NCBI GenBank assembly: GCA_029261875.1
Contig: JAJDAL010000042.1
Coordinates: 1 to 64,000, forward strand
From: Deltaproteobacteria bacterium
Lineage (GTDB): Bacteria; Myxococcota_A; UBA9160; JAJDAL01
Length of the DNA: 64,000 nucleotides
Direction of reading: 5' to 3'
Both the position numbers and the translations under genes were made by a program. Shown here in pieces: positions 33,831 through 42,377 of the stretch; position 1 is the first letter of the stretch, and each line of letters starts with the position of its first letter. Under the pieces are notes generated by a model, which worked only from the letters and a program-made list of their open reading frames with translations, did not search any database and had not been told where the DNA came from.

Positions 33831-35074
33831 GCTTCGGCTCCTAGGCTGCTCTTGGGAAACACGAGCAGGAATTCCGCACCCTGGCCCGGCACCGTACTCA
33901 CCTCGATCATACCGCCGTGGGCGTCCACGAGTTTCTTGGATATGGCGAGGCCCAGGCCCGTTCCCTTGTCCTTCGAGGTATAGAAAGGTTGGAAGACCCG
34001 ATCGAGACTCTGGGCATCCATTCCGGGCCCGTTGTCCTTGACCCGCACCCACACTTCCGTGCCCGCCAGGTTCTCACCCGACAACACATCGACGCGGGGG
34101 TTGGCGACGCCGCTTTCTTCCAGGGCGTCGGCCGCATTGCTGACGAGGTTGATGAGCACCCGGCGCAGCTTGTCGGCATCGCCCTTCATTTCTCCGGGGC
34201 TGTCGACTTCGTGATGGACGACCACCGGGCTATTCGCCAAGCGTTCCTGGAGCGCCTCGATGCTGGATTCCACCACGTCCATCATGCGCATGGGTTTGGG
34301 TTCCAGCTCTTCTTCGCGCGCGTAGCGGAGCAGATGCGAGACCGAACGTTCCACACGTTCGAGTTCGTCCAGGGCCACACGCGCGTATTCGATGTTCTCC
34401 CCGGCGGCGGGGTCCTCGCCCATCTGTTGAACGAGACTCTTGGCGGCGGTAATCGGGTTTCGGATCTCGTGGGCGATGGAGGCCGAAAGCTGCTCGAGGG
34501 ATCGCGAGTGTTCGCCGTGCAGCGTCCGACGCTCCTCGGTCACGCTGTTGTGCAGTCGCTTGCCGACCTCGTCGTTGATCCAGCGCCGGCGCAACTGCGG
34601 AACGATGACCGCGAAAGCGTGGGACGCGACGCCGATGCCCCAGGACAGTGCGACGATCATCGCCACCCGAAATCCCGCCACGACGGTGAGAAACAGACAC
34701 GTCGTCAGGTACGGAATGAAGTGAAAGATGAAACCGATGCGGGCATTGACGGCGCGTTGCGCTTCTTTGTACGCCCGCTCCTCGGCGCTGAGCTCGGGTT
34801 TGCCTTTCTTCCGTTTGCGTTTTCGCTCCCGGCGCGGAGGCGCTACCGGCGCCGGCGGCGACTCGAGAGAACGCGAACCTTCTTTCCACAGGGGAAATCC
34901 CTGCCAGGACCAGTCCCCGGTCTGCTTCGCCCGGCGCTGCCACTCGCTATGGCGACGCTGCCAATCGCGGTGTCGCTCTTGCCAATTCCGATGACCTCGC
35001 ATGGCGTCGCCCCATTTCGAAGGTGCCGGGGGACCCGACCCTTCGGCTCGTCCAAACAGTTTAGTGGTCTGCAT
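33827..35074 (-). CDS. Two-transmembrane sensor histidine kinase with Trp-rich N-terminal heptads
   Basis: A 415-aa kinase. The N-terminus contains three near-identical 7-residue repeats, HRNWQER, HRDWQRR and HSEWQRR (residues 28-48). A very basic segment (RRERKRKRKKGK) follows, then a 2TM domain (IGFIFHFIPYLTTCLFLTVV and VAMIVALSWGIGVASHAFAVIV). The phospho-acceptor is H202 (SIAHEIRNP). The ATPase has INLVSNAADAL, KDNGPGMD and GTGLGLAI. An ATG at 35074 is used; a TTG at 35092 is possible. There is little outside the membrane, so it likely senses the membrane itself or a protein partner. It pairs with the overlapping NtrC-type regulator. Confidence 0.9.
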   Translation of the reverse strand: MQTTKLFGRAEGSGPPAPSKWGDAMRGHRNWQERHRDWQRRHSEWQRRAKQTGDWSWQGFPLWKEGSRSLESPPAPVAPPRRERKRKRKKGKPELSAEERAYKEAQRAVNARIGFIFHFIPYLTTCLFLTVVAGFRVAMIVALSWGIGVASHAFAVIVPQLRRRWINDEVGKRLHNSVTEERRTLHGEHSRSLEQLSASIAHEIRNPITAAKSLVQQMGEDPAAGENIEYARVALDELERVERSVSHLLRYAREEELEPKPMRMMDVVESSIEALQERLANSPVVVHHEVDSPGEMKGDADKLRRVLINLVSNAADALEESGVANPRVDVLSGENLAGTEVWVRVKDNGPGMDAQSLDRVFQPFYTSKDKGTGLGLAISKKLVDAHGGMIEVSTVPGQGAEFLLVFPKSSLGAEA

Positions 35075-35198
35075 GCCGAGGTGGAAAAGCAACTGTCGTG
35101 CCGAGACAGAAAATCGATAAGAATCAGCAACTTAGGTGCAGGATCCGTACGCCGAAACGCAGCTTCTCCGCTGCAGGTGCAGCGAATTGACTGCGCTT

Positions 35199-36182
35199 CT
35201 AGAGATTCAGCGCGTGGTGGGCGGCGCCCAGAAGCGGGGTCCGGGGATTCAAACAGATGGAGACCGGAACCCGAGACAGGAAATCGCGGAAGCGCCCCTT
35301 GTCCGTAAACCCGGTCATGAAGCTGCCGTTTTCGAGGGCCGAGCGGAGCTTCGGTGCGATGCCGCCGCCCACATAGACACCGCCAATCGCCATGGAGCGC
35401 AGCGCCATGTTGCCCGCCTCGGCGCCATAGAGGTTCGAGAACAATTCGAGCGCGCGGATACACAGGGCCGCTTTCCCTTCGAGACCGACGCGCGTAATGG
35501 AGACGTTGGGGTCGCCTTCCGCCAGCTCTTCCGCCAACCAACGGGGCTCCTCTTCGATGCCCGTATCGCGCAAGAAACAATAGACGTTGTAGAGCCCGGG
35601 CCCCGAGAGCACGCGCTCCCAGCTCACGTGGCCGCCGAACTTGTCGCGCAGATAACGCAGGAGATCGAGCTGAAGATCCGTTTGGGGCGCGAAATCCGCG
35701 TGGCCGCCTTCGGACGCCATGGGGTGATGGCGGGTTCCGTCGAAGTACAACATCGCTTCGCCTAGCCCGGTGCCAGCGGCGATCACCACCACGTTCCCGC
35801 GCTTGGGTTCGTGCTTTCCGGGATTCAGGACCGCGAGATCCTCGCGGCCCAGGGTCAGCATTCCCAGCGACATGGCTTCGAGATCGTTCAGGAGCTTGAA
35901 GCGCGACGTTCCGCTGACGACGGCGAGCGAACTTTCTTCCATCACCCAGGGCAGGTTGGTGGCTTGCGAGCGTCCACCGACCACGGCTCCCGCCACACCG
36001 AAACACCCCGCGCGCAGATCCACGCCTTTTTCCGCCGCGAGAAACTCGCGCACGATGGCTTCCAGGCTGTCGTAGTCCGCGCTCGCATAGCGCTCCTCGC
36101 GCACGAACACCGGTCCGTCCGGCGACTCTTTGCAGATCGCCAATACGGTCTTGGTTCCCCCGATATCCCCGGCAAGAATCAC
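35199..36182 (-). CDS. glk: Glucokinase
   Basis: A 327-aa ATP-dependent hexokinase of the bacterial Glk (non-ROK) type, making glucose 6-phosphate. The phosphate loop is GDIGGTKT (5-12). The glucose site shows NDLEAMSLG, AAGTGLGEAML and SEGGHADFAP. IGGVYVGGGIAPK is the second ATP-binding part. The N-terminal ATG overlaps the stop of pgl (ATGA). It is the last gene of the seven-gene sugar-phosphate operon and supplies its substrate. Confidence 0.93.
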   Translation of the reverse strand: MILAGDIGGTKTVLAICKESPDGPVFVREERYASADYDSLEAIVREFLAAEKGVDLRAGCFGVAGAVVGGRSQATNLPWVMEESSLAVVSGTSRFKLLNDLEAMSLGMLTLGREDLAVLNPGKHEPKRGNVVVIAAGTGLGEAMLYFDGTRHHPMASEGGHADFAPQTDLQLDLLRYLRDKFGGHVSWERVLSGPGLYNVYCFLRDTGIEEEPRWLAEELAEGDPNVSITRVGLEGKAALCIRALELFSNLYGAEAGNMALRSMAIGGVYVGGGIAPKLRSALENGSFMTGFTDKGRFRDFLSRVPVSICLNPRTPLLGAAHHALNL

Positions 36183-36931
36183 GCTTCACTCCGATCCGAG
36201 AGGGCGGCTCCCGCCGCACGATCCACGAACCAACGCAGGCTACCCCCGGTGGGTTCGATCAATTGAGACGGTAGCCGCTGGCTGTCCCGCGGACCTTCGA
36301 GCACCTCCGCCAGGACCGAAGCCTTGTCTGCTCCGGCGACCAGGAAGAGAATCTCCCGGCCGTTGGAGAGAAACGGCGCACTGAGCGTCATGCGGTACGT
36401 GTCGAACTTCGGCACGAAGTTCGGCACGACCCAGCGCGAGCGTTCCCCCAGGGCTTCGGTCTCGGGAAACAGGGATGCGGTGTGGCCGTCGGGGCCCATC
36501 CCCAGTAACACCAGATCGAAGACCGGAGGTTTTCCGTCCGGGGCACAGCCGAATACGCGCGCAATTTCATGGGCGTAGTCGCTCGCCGCCGCCACCTTGT
36601 CTTCGCGCTCGGCCTGCATGCGGTGTACGTGATCCGCCGGAATCGGCACCCGGCTCAACAACGCTTCACGCGCCATGCGAAAGTTCGAATCTTCGTGGTC
36701 CGCCGGGACGGATCGTTCGTCGCCCCAGAAGACGTGGACGCGGCTCCAATCGACGCGCTCGCTCAGGGGGGGATCCGCCAAGATCTCGAACATGCGCTTG
36801 GGCGTCGAACCGCCCGACAATGCGACGCTGAACATGCCGCGCTCGCGGATCGCATCTGCGGCCAAGCGAACGAATTCGGATGCCGCCGCGCGACTGATGG
36901 CGAGGGCGTCCTCGAAGCGTTGGATCTTCAT
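36179..36931 (-). CDS. pgl: 6-Phosphogluconolactonase
   Basis: A 250-aa enzyme of the SOL/DevB (NagB-fold) type that hydrolyses 6-phosphogluconolactone, the second step of the oxidative pentose-phosphate branch. Characteristic motifs are VALSGGSTPKRMFEIL, VHVFWGDERSVPADHEDSNF and LLGMGPDGHTASLFP. The ATG at 36931 has AGGGG upstream; the longer in-frame start lies in sequence unlike the family. It is 85 bp after zwf and overlaps glk. Confidence 0.94.
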   Translation of the reverse strand: MKIQRFEDALAISRAAASEFVRLAADAIRERGMFSVALSGGSTPKRMFEILADPPLSERVDWSRVHVFWGDERSVPADHEDSNFRMAREALLSRVPIPADHVHRMQAEREDKVAAASDYAHEIARVFGCAPDGKPPVFDLVLLGMGPDGHTASLFPETEALGERSRWVVPNFVPKFDTYRMTLSAPFLSNGREILFLVAGADKASVLAEVLEGPRDSQRLPSQLIEPTGGSLRWFVDRAAGAALSDRSEA

Positions 36932-37016
36932 CGCGATGCCCCTGCGTGCGCGCGTGTGGAAGACGCGACCGAAGAATTCGTGCAGGACCAGAAACCGGGA
37001 CCCGAGTCCCCGGTCA

Positions 37017-38573
37017 CTATACGGTCCTCCACTTCCTTCCATCGGCGTCGATCATGCGATCGGCTTCCACGGGACCCCAGGTGCCCGCGCTGTATTCCGG
37101 CAGCCAGCGTTCTCCGCCCTGGCGCCAGGCGTCGAGCAGGTTCTGGATCCAGGTCCAGGAAACTTCGACCGCGTCGCGGCGCATGAAGTGCGTCGCGTCG
37201 CCCGCCATGACGTCCAAGAGCAGGCGCTCGTAGGCTTCCGGCGATTGACCCGTGAAGGCATCCCCGTATTGGAAGTCCATTTCGACCGGCCGCAATTGCA
37301 CCTTCGGCCCGGGTAACTTGCTGCAGATTCGCATGGACAGTCCCTCGTCGGGCTGGATGCGCAGGCGCAGCACGTTGGGTTGCACGGGCTGGCTTTGATT
37401 CGTGTTGAACAAGATCGGCGGCACGTCGCGAAACTGCACCGCGATCTCGCTGGCTCGCTTCGGCAACCGCTTGCCCGTGCGGATGTAGAACGGAACGCCC
37501 GCCCAACGCCAGTTGTCGACGAAGACCTTGAGGGCCACGTAGGTTTCGGTGATGGAATCCGCCGCGACACCCGCTTCCCGACGGTAGCCCGGCACCTCGA
37601 CGCCGTTGTGGTTTCCGGCGCTGTATTGGGCGCGGATCACGTGGCTCGCCACATCGGCGCCTTGAATCGGACGCAAGCAATTGAGAATTTCCATCTTGTG
37701 ATCGCGGATGACGCCCGCCTGCACGGACCAGGGCGGTTCCATGGCGGTCAAGCACAAGAGTTGCAGGATGTGGTTCTGCACCATGTCCCGCATGGCTCCG
37801 GATTCTTCGTAATACCCCGCGCGCGTGCCGACCCCCTCTTCTTCCGCCACGGTGATCTGCACGTGATCGATGTACTTGTGGTTCCAGAGGGGCTCGAAGA
37901 TCGAATTGGCAAAGCGCATCACCAAGATGTTCTGAACCGTCTCTTTGCCGAGGTAGTGATCGATGCGGAACACCTGACTTTCGTCCAGCACGTCGGAGAC
38001 GGCGCCGTTGATCTCCTGGGCGCTGGCGAGGTCGTGACCGATGGGCTTCTCCACGATCACGCGACTGAAGGGTCCCTTCTCGTCCGTGGGCGTGATCAAA
38101 CCCGCGCGCTTCAGTTGCTCGACGCAGGGCGCGATCCCGCTGGGCGGAATCGAGAGGTAGAAGATGCGGTTGCCCGGTACGCCCAGCTGCGGCTCGACTT
38201 CCTCGAGCTTCTCCTTCAAGCGCGCGATCGCGGCGGGATCACTGAACGACCCCGGCACATAGAAGAGCGCGCGTTCGTACTCCGCCCATTGTTGGGCGTC
38301 GAGATCCTGGCGCGAAAACTTCTCGAGGCCTTCCCGCGCAAAGCTGCGGAACTCCTCGTCGCTGCGTTCGGTGCGCGCCATCCCGACAACACAGAAGTTC
38401 TCGGGAAGTACACCGTCGAGCTTCAGATTGTAGAGAGCGGGCAAAAGCTTGCGCTTGGCCAGGTCTCCACCGCCACCAAAGATGACGATGGAACACGGCT
38501 CGGGCGCGAGTCCTTTTTCCGCAATGGCGTTCAGCGGGTTTTCCTGCGGCTGCTCGGCGGGTGCCTCGGGCAT
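37017..38573 (-). CDS. zwf: Glucose-6-phosphate 1-dehydrogenase
   Basis: A 518-aa enzyme that oxidises glucose 6-phosphate to the lactone, making NAD(P)H. The coenzyme motif is GGGGDLAKRKL (33-43); the usual form is GASGDLAKRKL, so the Ala-Ser are Gly-Gly. The active-site segment RIDHYLGKE (with catalytic His and Lys) is intact, and VIVEKPIGHDL is the substrate-binding part. The extension before the Rossmann fold is about 25 residues (PEAPAEQPQ). The order is gnd, zwf, pgl, with 12 bp to gnd. Coenzyme choice (NAD or NADP) cannot be read off directly. Confidence 0.96.
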   Translation of the reverse strand: MPEAPAEQPQENPLNAIAEKGLAPEPCSIVIFGGGGDLAKRKLLPALYNLKLDGVLPENFCVVGMARTERSDEEFRSFAREGLEKFSRQDLDAQQWAEYERALFYVPGSFSDPAAIARLKEKLEEVEPQLGVPGNRIFYLSIPPSGIAPCVEQLKRAGLITPTDEKGPFSRVIVEKPIGHDLASAQEINGAVSDVLDESQVFRIDHYLGKETVQNILVMRFANSIFEPLWNHKYIDHVQITVAEEEGVGTRAGYYEESGAMRDMVQNHILQLLCLTAMEPPWSVQAGVIRDHKMEILNCLRPIQGADVASHVIRAQYSAGNHNGVEVPGYRREAGVAADSITETYVALKVFVDNWRWAGVPFYIRTGKRLPKRASEIAVQFRDVPPILFNTNQSQPVQPNVLRLRIQPDEGLSMRICSKLPGPKVQLRPVEMDFQYGDAFTGQSPEAYERLLLDVMAGDATHFMRRDAVEVSWTWIQNLLDAWRQGGERWLPEYSAGTWGPVEADRMIDADGRKWRTV

Positions 38574-38585
38574 CCCATCCTCCTC

Positions 38586-39560
38586 TTACTTGCTCTCGAC
38601 GTGTCCGCCGAACTTTTCGCGCATGGCCGAGAGCACCTTCTCCGCGAAGGTGTGCTCTTGGCGCGAACGGAATCGAACGTAAAGTGCAGCGGTCAGAACA
38701 TCCGCCGGCACGGCTTCTTCCACGGCCGCTTGGACGGTCCAACGTCCTTCGCCCGAATCCGCCACGTGGCCCGAGTAGTTTTCGAGGGTGGGGTTCTCGG
38801 CGAGCGCCATGGCGGTCAGGTCCAACAGCCACGAACCCACCACGCTGCCGCGGCGCCAGACTTCGGCGATGTCGGGCAGGTTCAGGTCGTAGCGAATCTC
38901 TTCCGGAAGGTTTTCACACGTCGCGTTCTTGAAGATGTCGAAACCTTCGGCATAGGCCTGCATGATTCCGTACTCGATCCCGTTGTGGACCATCTTCACG
39001 AAGTGACCGGCACCGGCGGGTCCGCAGTGGAGATACCCCTGGTCCGCGGTGCTCTCCCAATGCTCGCGTCCCGGCGTGGCGGGAATGTCGCCACGTCCCG
39101 GCGCCAGGGTCTTGAAGATCGGATCGAGATGACCCACGGCTTCCTTCGAACCGCCGATCATCAGGCAGTAACCGCGGTCGATGCCCCAGACGCCACCGCT
39201 GGTTCCCGCATCGACGTACTCGATACCGCGCGGTGCCAGTTCCTTGGCGCGCCGGGCATCGTCTTTGAAATTCGAGTTTCCACCGTCGATGATGATGTCG
39301 CCCTTGCTCATCAAATCCGCGAGGGCTTGCACGGTTTCTTCGGTGGGATCACCGCAGGGAACCATCACCCAAGCGGCGCGGGGCTTGTGGAGCGCATCGA
39401 CGAATTCTTGGAGCGTGGTGGCCGGGGTTGCCCCTTCTTCCGCGAGCTGCTCCACCGCTTCCGGACTGCGATCGAAGACGACCAATTCGTGGCCGTCCTT
39501 CATCAGGCGGCGCACCATGTTGGCACCCATCTTTCCCAAACCGATCATTCCAATCTGCAC
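38586..39560 (-). CDS. gnd: 6-Phosphogluconate dehydrogenase, short (GntZ/YqeC-like) type
   Basis: A 324-aa decarboxylating enzyme that makes ribulose 5-phosphate. The nucleotide motif is [10 protein letters not shown] (6-15); [10 protein letters not shown] and the catalytic K in [13 protein letters not shown] are present. The length is about 150 residues shorter than the ~470-aa dimeric enzymes of enterics. It matches the tetrameric short class, many of which prefer NAD+. The second nucleotide-binding residue region reads [10 protein letters not shown]; the Asp after the second strand (F-D-R) fits NAD rather than NADP, an inference. It sits between rpiA and zwf. Confidence 0.94.
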   Translation of the reverse strand: MQIGMIGLGKMGANMVRRLMKDGHELVVFDRSPEAVEQLAEEGATPATTLQEFVDALHKPRAAWVMVPCGDPTEETVQALADLMSKGDIIIDGGNSNFKDDARRAKELAPRGIEYVDAGTSGGVWGIDRGYCLMIGGSKEAVGHLDPIFKTLAPGRGDIPATPGREHWESTADQGYLHCGPAGAGHFVKMVHNGIEYGIMQAYAEGFDIFKNATCENLPEEIRYDLNLPDIAEVWRRGSVVGSWLLDLTAMALAENPTLENYSGHVADSGEGRWTVQAAVEEAVPADVLTAALYVRFRSRQEHTFAEKVLSAMREKFGGHVESK

Positions 39561-39595
39561 GTTTCGCTCCTTTGGCCCGCGACGCCGCGATGCGA

Positions 39596-40264
39596 CTAGC
39601 TGGCGTTCCCTCGGGTTCGTACTTGCGCCTCGTCCCCATCCTGAACGAGGACCGCGTCAGCCATTCCCGCAAAAATTCCGGTCCCCAGCACGCCGGGAAT
39701 CGAAAGAATCGCCGCATCCATCGCGGCGGGATCTTCGATGGCCGACACGCGGCAATCGAGAATCCAGTTGCCGTTGTCGGTCACGAGGGCCTCGCCATCG
39801 GCTTGTCGGACCTCGCTCTGCATGCCCAGCTCCGCCAGGCGCCGCCGGCACAGCGACACACCGAAGGGCACAACCTCCACGGGAAGTCGGCCACGCTCGC
39901 CCAAAACTGAAACGACCTTCTCGGATCCGACCAAAATCACCAGTTTTCGGGAGGAAGCGGCCACGATCTTTTCGCGCACCAGCGCCCCGCCGTAGCCCTT
40001 GATCAGATCGAGTCGGGGATCCACTTCGTCGGCGCCGTCGATGCAGACGTCGATCTCGCCCGCATCTTCCAGGGCCACCAGCTCGATCCCGAGCTGGCGC
40101 GCCAACTGTTCCGTGGCGTCGGAGGTCGGCACCCCGCGAATTCGCAATCCGGCCTTCACGCGATCCGCCAGGGCCTGAACGAACGCCGTGGCGGCGCGCC
40201 CGGTCCCCAGCCCCAGGGTGTGGCCGTCTTCGACGAAATCGAGTGCCCGCTCCGAGATATCCAT
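39596..40264 (-). CDS. rpiA: Ribose-5-phosphate isomerase A
   Basis: A 222-aa enzyme interconverting ribulose 5-phosphate and ribose 5-phosphate. Motifs are [12 protein letters not shown] (about 18-29), [28 protein letters not shown] in two short segments, and [12 protein letters not shown]. The catalytic Asp-Glu-Lys cluster of the family lies in these segments. The ATG at 40264 is 10 bp after the tkt stop and 35 bp before gnd. Confidence 0.95.
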   Translation of the reverse strand: MDISERALDFVEDGHTLGLGTGRAATAFVQALADRVKAGLRIRGVPTSDATEQLARQLGIELVALEDAGEIDVCIDGADEVDPRLDLIKGYGGALVREKIVAASSRKLVILVGSEKVVSVLGERGRLPVEVVPFGVSLCRRRLAELGMQSEVRQADGEALVTDNGNWILDCRVSAIEDPAAMDAAILSIPGVLGTGIFAGMADAVLVQDGDEAQVRTRGNAS

Positions 40265-40274
40265 GGTCCCCGCT

Positions 40275-42344
40275 CTAAACGCGACCCTGTGCGGCGAGTT
40301 GCGCCTTGACGGCTCCGACGACGTTTTCGGTCGTGAAGCCGAACTTCTTCTGGAGTTCCTTCAAGGGTGCCGACGCCCCGAAGGTCTCCATGCCGATGAC
40401 CTGCCCCGTGATCCCCACGTAGCGCCCCCAACCGAAGGTGGACGCCTGCTCGACCGCCACACGCGCTGTGACGTCCGGCGGCAGGACTCGGTTACGGTAG
40501 GCCTCATCTTGGGCTTCGAATAGCTCCCAAGACGGCATACTGACGACGCGGGCCCGAATTCCTTCCGACGTGAGCTGCTCGAAGGCTTCGACGCACAAGC
40601 CCACTTCGCTGCCGCTCGCCATCAACACGACTTCGGGGTTTCCCCCTTCCGCATCGGCCAGCACGTAGGCGCCCTGGGCAACGCCCGAGGCCGGTGCGTA
40701 CCGGGTGCGATCCAGCGTCGGCATGTTCTGACGCGACAGAATCAAGGACACGGGCTCATGACGCAGCTCCATGATGACGCGCCAGGCCTCCACGACTTCG
40801 TTTGCATCTCCCGGGCGCATCGTGATGAGCCCCGGTATCGCGCGCAGGGAAGCCAATTGCTCGATGGGCTGGTGCGTGGGTCCATCTTCGCCCACACCGA
40901 TGGAGTCGTGGGTAAAAACGTGAATCACCGGCAGTTCCATGATGGACGAAAGCCGAATCGCGGGCCGCGCGTAATCGCTGAAGATCATGAAGCCCGATCC
41001 GTAAGGCCGTACTTTCGTGAGGGAAAGTCCGTTCAGGATGGATCCCATGGCGTGTTCCCGGACACCGAAATGGAAGTTTCGCCCCCCGGGATTATCCGCC
41101 GAGAAATCGCCGGCACCGTCGAACGTGAGGCGCGTTTTGGTCGAGGGCGCGAGATCCGCGGAGCCACCGATCAGCCAGGGCACGCTCTGGGCGATGATGT
41201 TCAACACCTCGCCCGAGACCTGGCGTCCCGCCAGACCCTTGGGGTCGGCTTCGAAGGTCGGGAGATCGCGATCCCAGTTTTCCGGCAGCTGTCGCTTCTG
41301 CATGCGGAACAGTTGATCCGCCAGCTCCGGGTGCGCCTGCTTGTAGGCGTCGAACTTCTGGATCCACGATTCGCGCGCTTCGTGTCCGCGCTTGCCGAAC
41401 ACCTCGGCGAAGTGGTCGACCACGTCGTCGGGCACGAGGAATTGTTCGTTTTCCGGCCAACCGTAATTGCGCTTGGTGAGGCGAATTTCTTCTTCGCCCA
41501 GGGGTTCTCCGTGCGCCGCGCTGGTGTCCTGCTTGTTGGGCGAACCGAAGGCGATGTGGCTGTCGACCACGATCAGGGTCGGACGATCCGTCGTGTTCCG
41601 GAAATTGTCGAAGGCGCGCTCGAGCATCGCCACATCGTTGGCGTCGCCCACGCGCGTCACGTTCCAGCCGTAGGCCATGAAGCGCGTCGCCACGTCTTCA
41701 CTGAAGGACCAATCCGTGTGGCCCTCGATGGTGATCTTGTTGTTGTCGTAGATCCAGCACAGGTTGCCGAGACCCAGGTGACCGGCGAGGGATGCCGCCT
41801 CGGCGGACACGCCTTCCATCAGGCAACCGTCGCCGCACAGGGCATAGGTGTCGTAACCGAACATGTCGAAGCCCGGCTTATTGAAGTAATCCGCCATCCA
41901 GCGCGCGCCGCTCGCCATTCCGACGCTCGTCGCAACGCCCTGTCCCAGGGGCCCCGTCGTCGTCTCGACGCCCGAGGTCCAACGGTATTCCGGATGACCC
42001 GGGCAACGGCTGTCGAGCTGACGGAAATTGCGAATGTCGTCGAGGGGCACCGAGAGCTCGCCCAACTGTTCGTAGGCGGAGTTGACGGCTTTGACCTGGC
42101 CCAGGTGCAGGGCCGAATACAAGAGCATCGATGCGTGACCGATCGAAAGCACGAAGCGATCGCGGTCCGGCCAGATGGGATCGCCGGGATCGAAGCGCAG
42201 AAAACGCGACCACAGGGTGTAGACCACCGGCGCCATCGCCATGGCGGTTCCCGGGTGGCCCGAGTTCGCGGCCTGGACGGCGTCCATGGATAGGGTGCGA
42301 ATCGTATTGATTGCCTTGCGCTCGATATCACGCACTTCGCTCAT
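40275..42344 (-). CDS. tkt: Transketolase
   Basis: A 689-aa thiamine-diphosphate enzyme that moves two-carbon units between sugar phosphates. Visible are SGHPGTAMAMAPV, GHASMLLYSALHL, CGDGCLMEGVS with the Mg/ThDP-binding Asp, and HDSIGVGEDGPTHQPIEQL. The catalytic Glu lies in the FGVREHAMG segment. The length is normal. It follows the tal-pgi gene by 33 bp and precedes rpiA by 10 bp, so the non-oxidative branch is co-transcribed. Confidence 0.97.
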   Translation of the reverse strand: MSEVRDIERKAINTIRTLSMDAVQAANSGHPGTAMAMAPVVYTLWSRFLRFDPGDPIWPDRDRFVLSIGHASMLLYSALHLGQVKAVNSAYEQLGELSVPLDDIRNFRQLDSRCPGHPEYRWTSGVETTTGPLGQGVATSVGMASGARWMADYFNKPGFDMFGYDTYALCGDGCLMEGVSAEAASLAGHLGLGNLCWIYDNNKITIEGHTDWSFSEDVATRFMAYGWNVTRVGDANDVAMLERAFDNFRNTTDRPTLIVVDSHIAFGSPNKQDTSAAHGEPLGEEEIRLTKRNYGWPENEQFLVPDDVVDHFAEVFGKRGHEARESWIQKFDAYKQAHPELADQLFRMQKRQLPENWDRDLPTFEADPKGLAGRQVSGEVLNIIAQSVPWLIGGSADLAPSTKTRLTFDGAGDFSADNPGGRNFHFGVREHAMGSILNGLSLTKVRPYGSGFMIFSDYARPAIRLSSIMELPVIHVFTHDSIGVGEDGPTHQPIEQLASLRAIPGLITMRPGDANEVVEAWRVIMELRHEPVSLILSRQNMPTLDRTRYAPASGVAQGAYVLADAEGGNPEVVLMASGSEVGLCVEAFEQLTSEGIRARVVSMPSWELFEAQDEAYRNRVLPPDVTARVAVEQASTFGWGRYVGITGQVIGMETFGASAPLKELQKKFGFTTENVVGAVKAQLAAQGRV

Positions 42345-42377
42345 TGCAGCATCCTTTTGGCGGCGGGGAACCGCGGG

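Noticed and set aside
37380-39599. Plus-strand open frame opposite zwf and gnd
   Set aside because: Both genes have full active-site motifs on the minus strand; the mirror frame has His/Arg/Asp bias and no domain.
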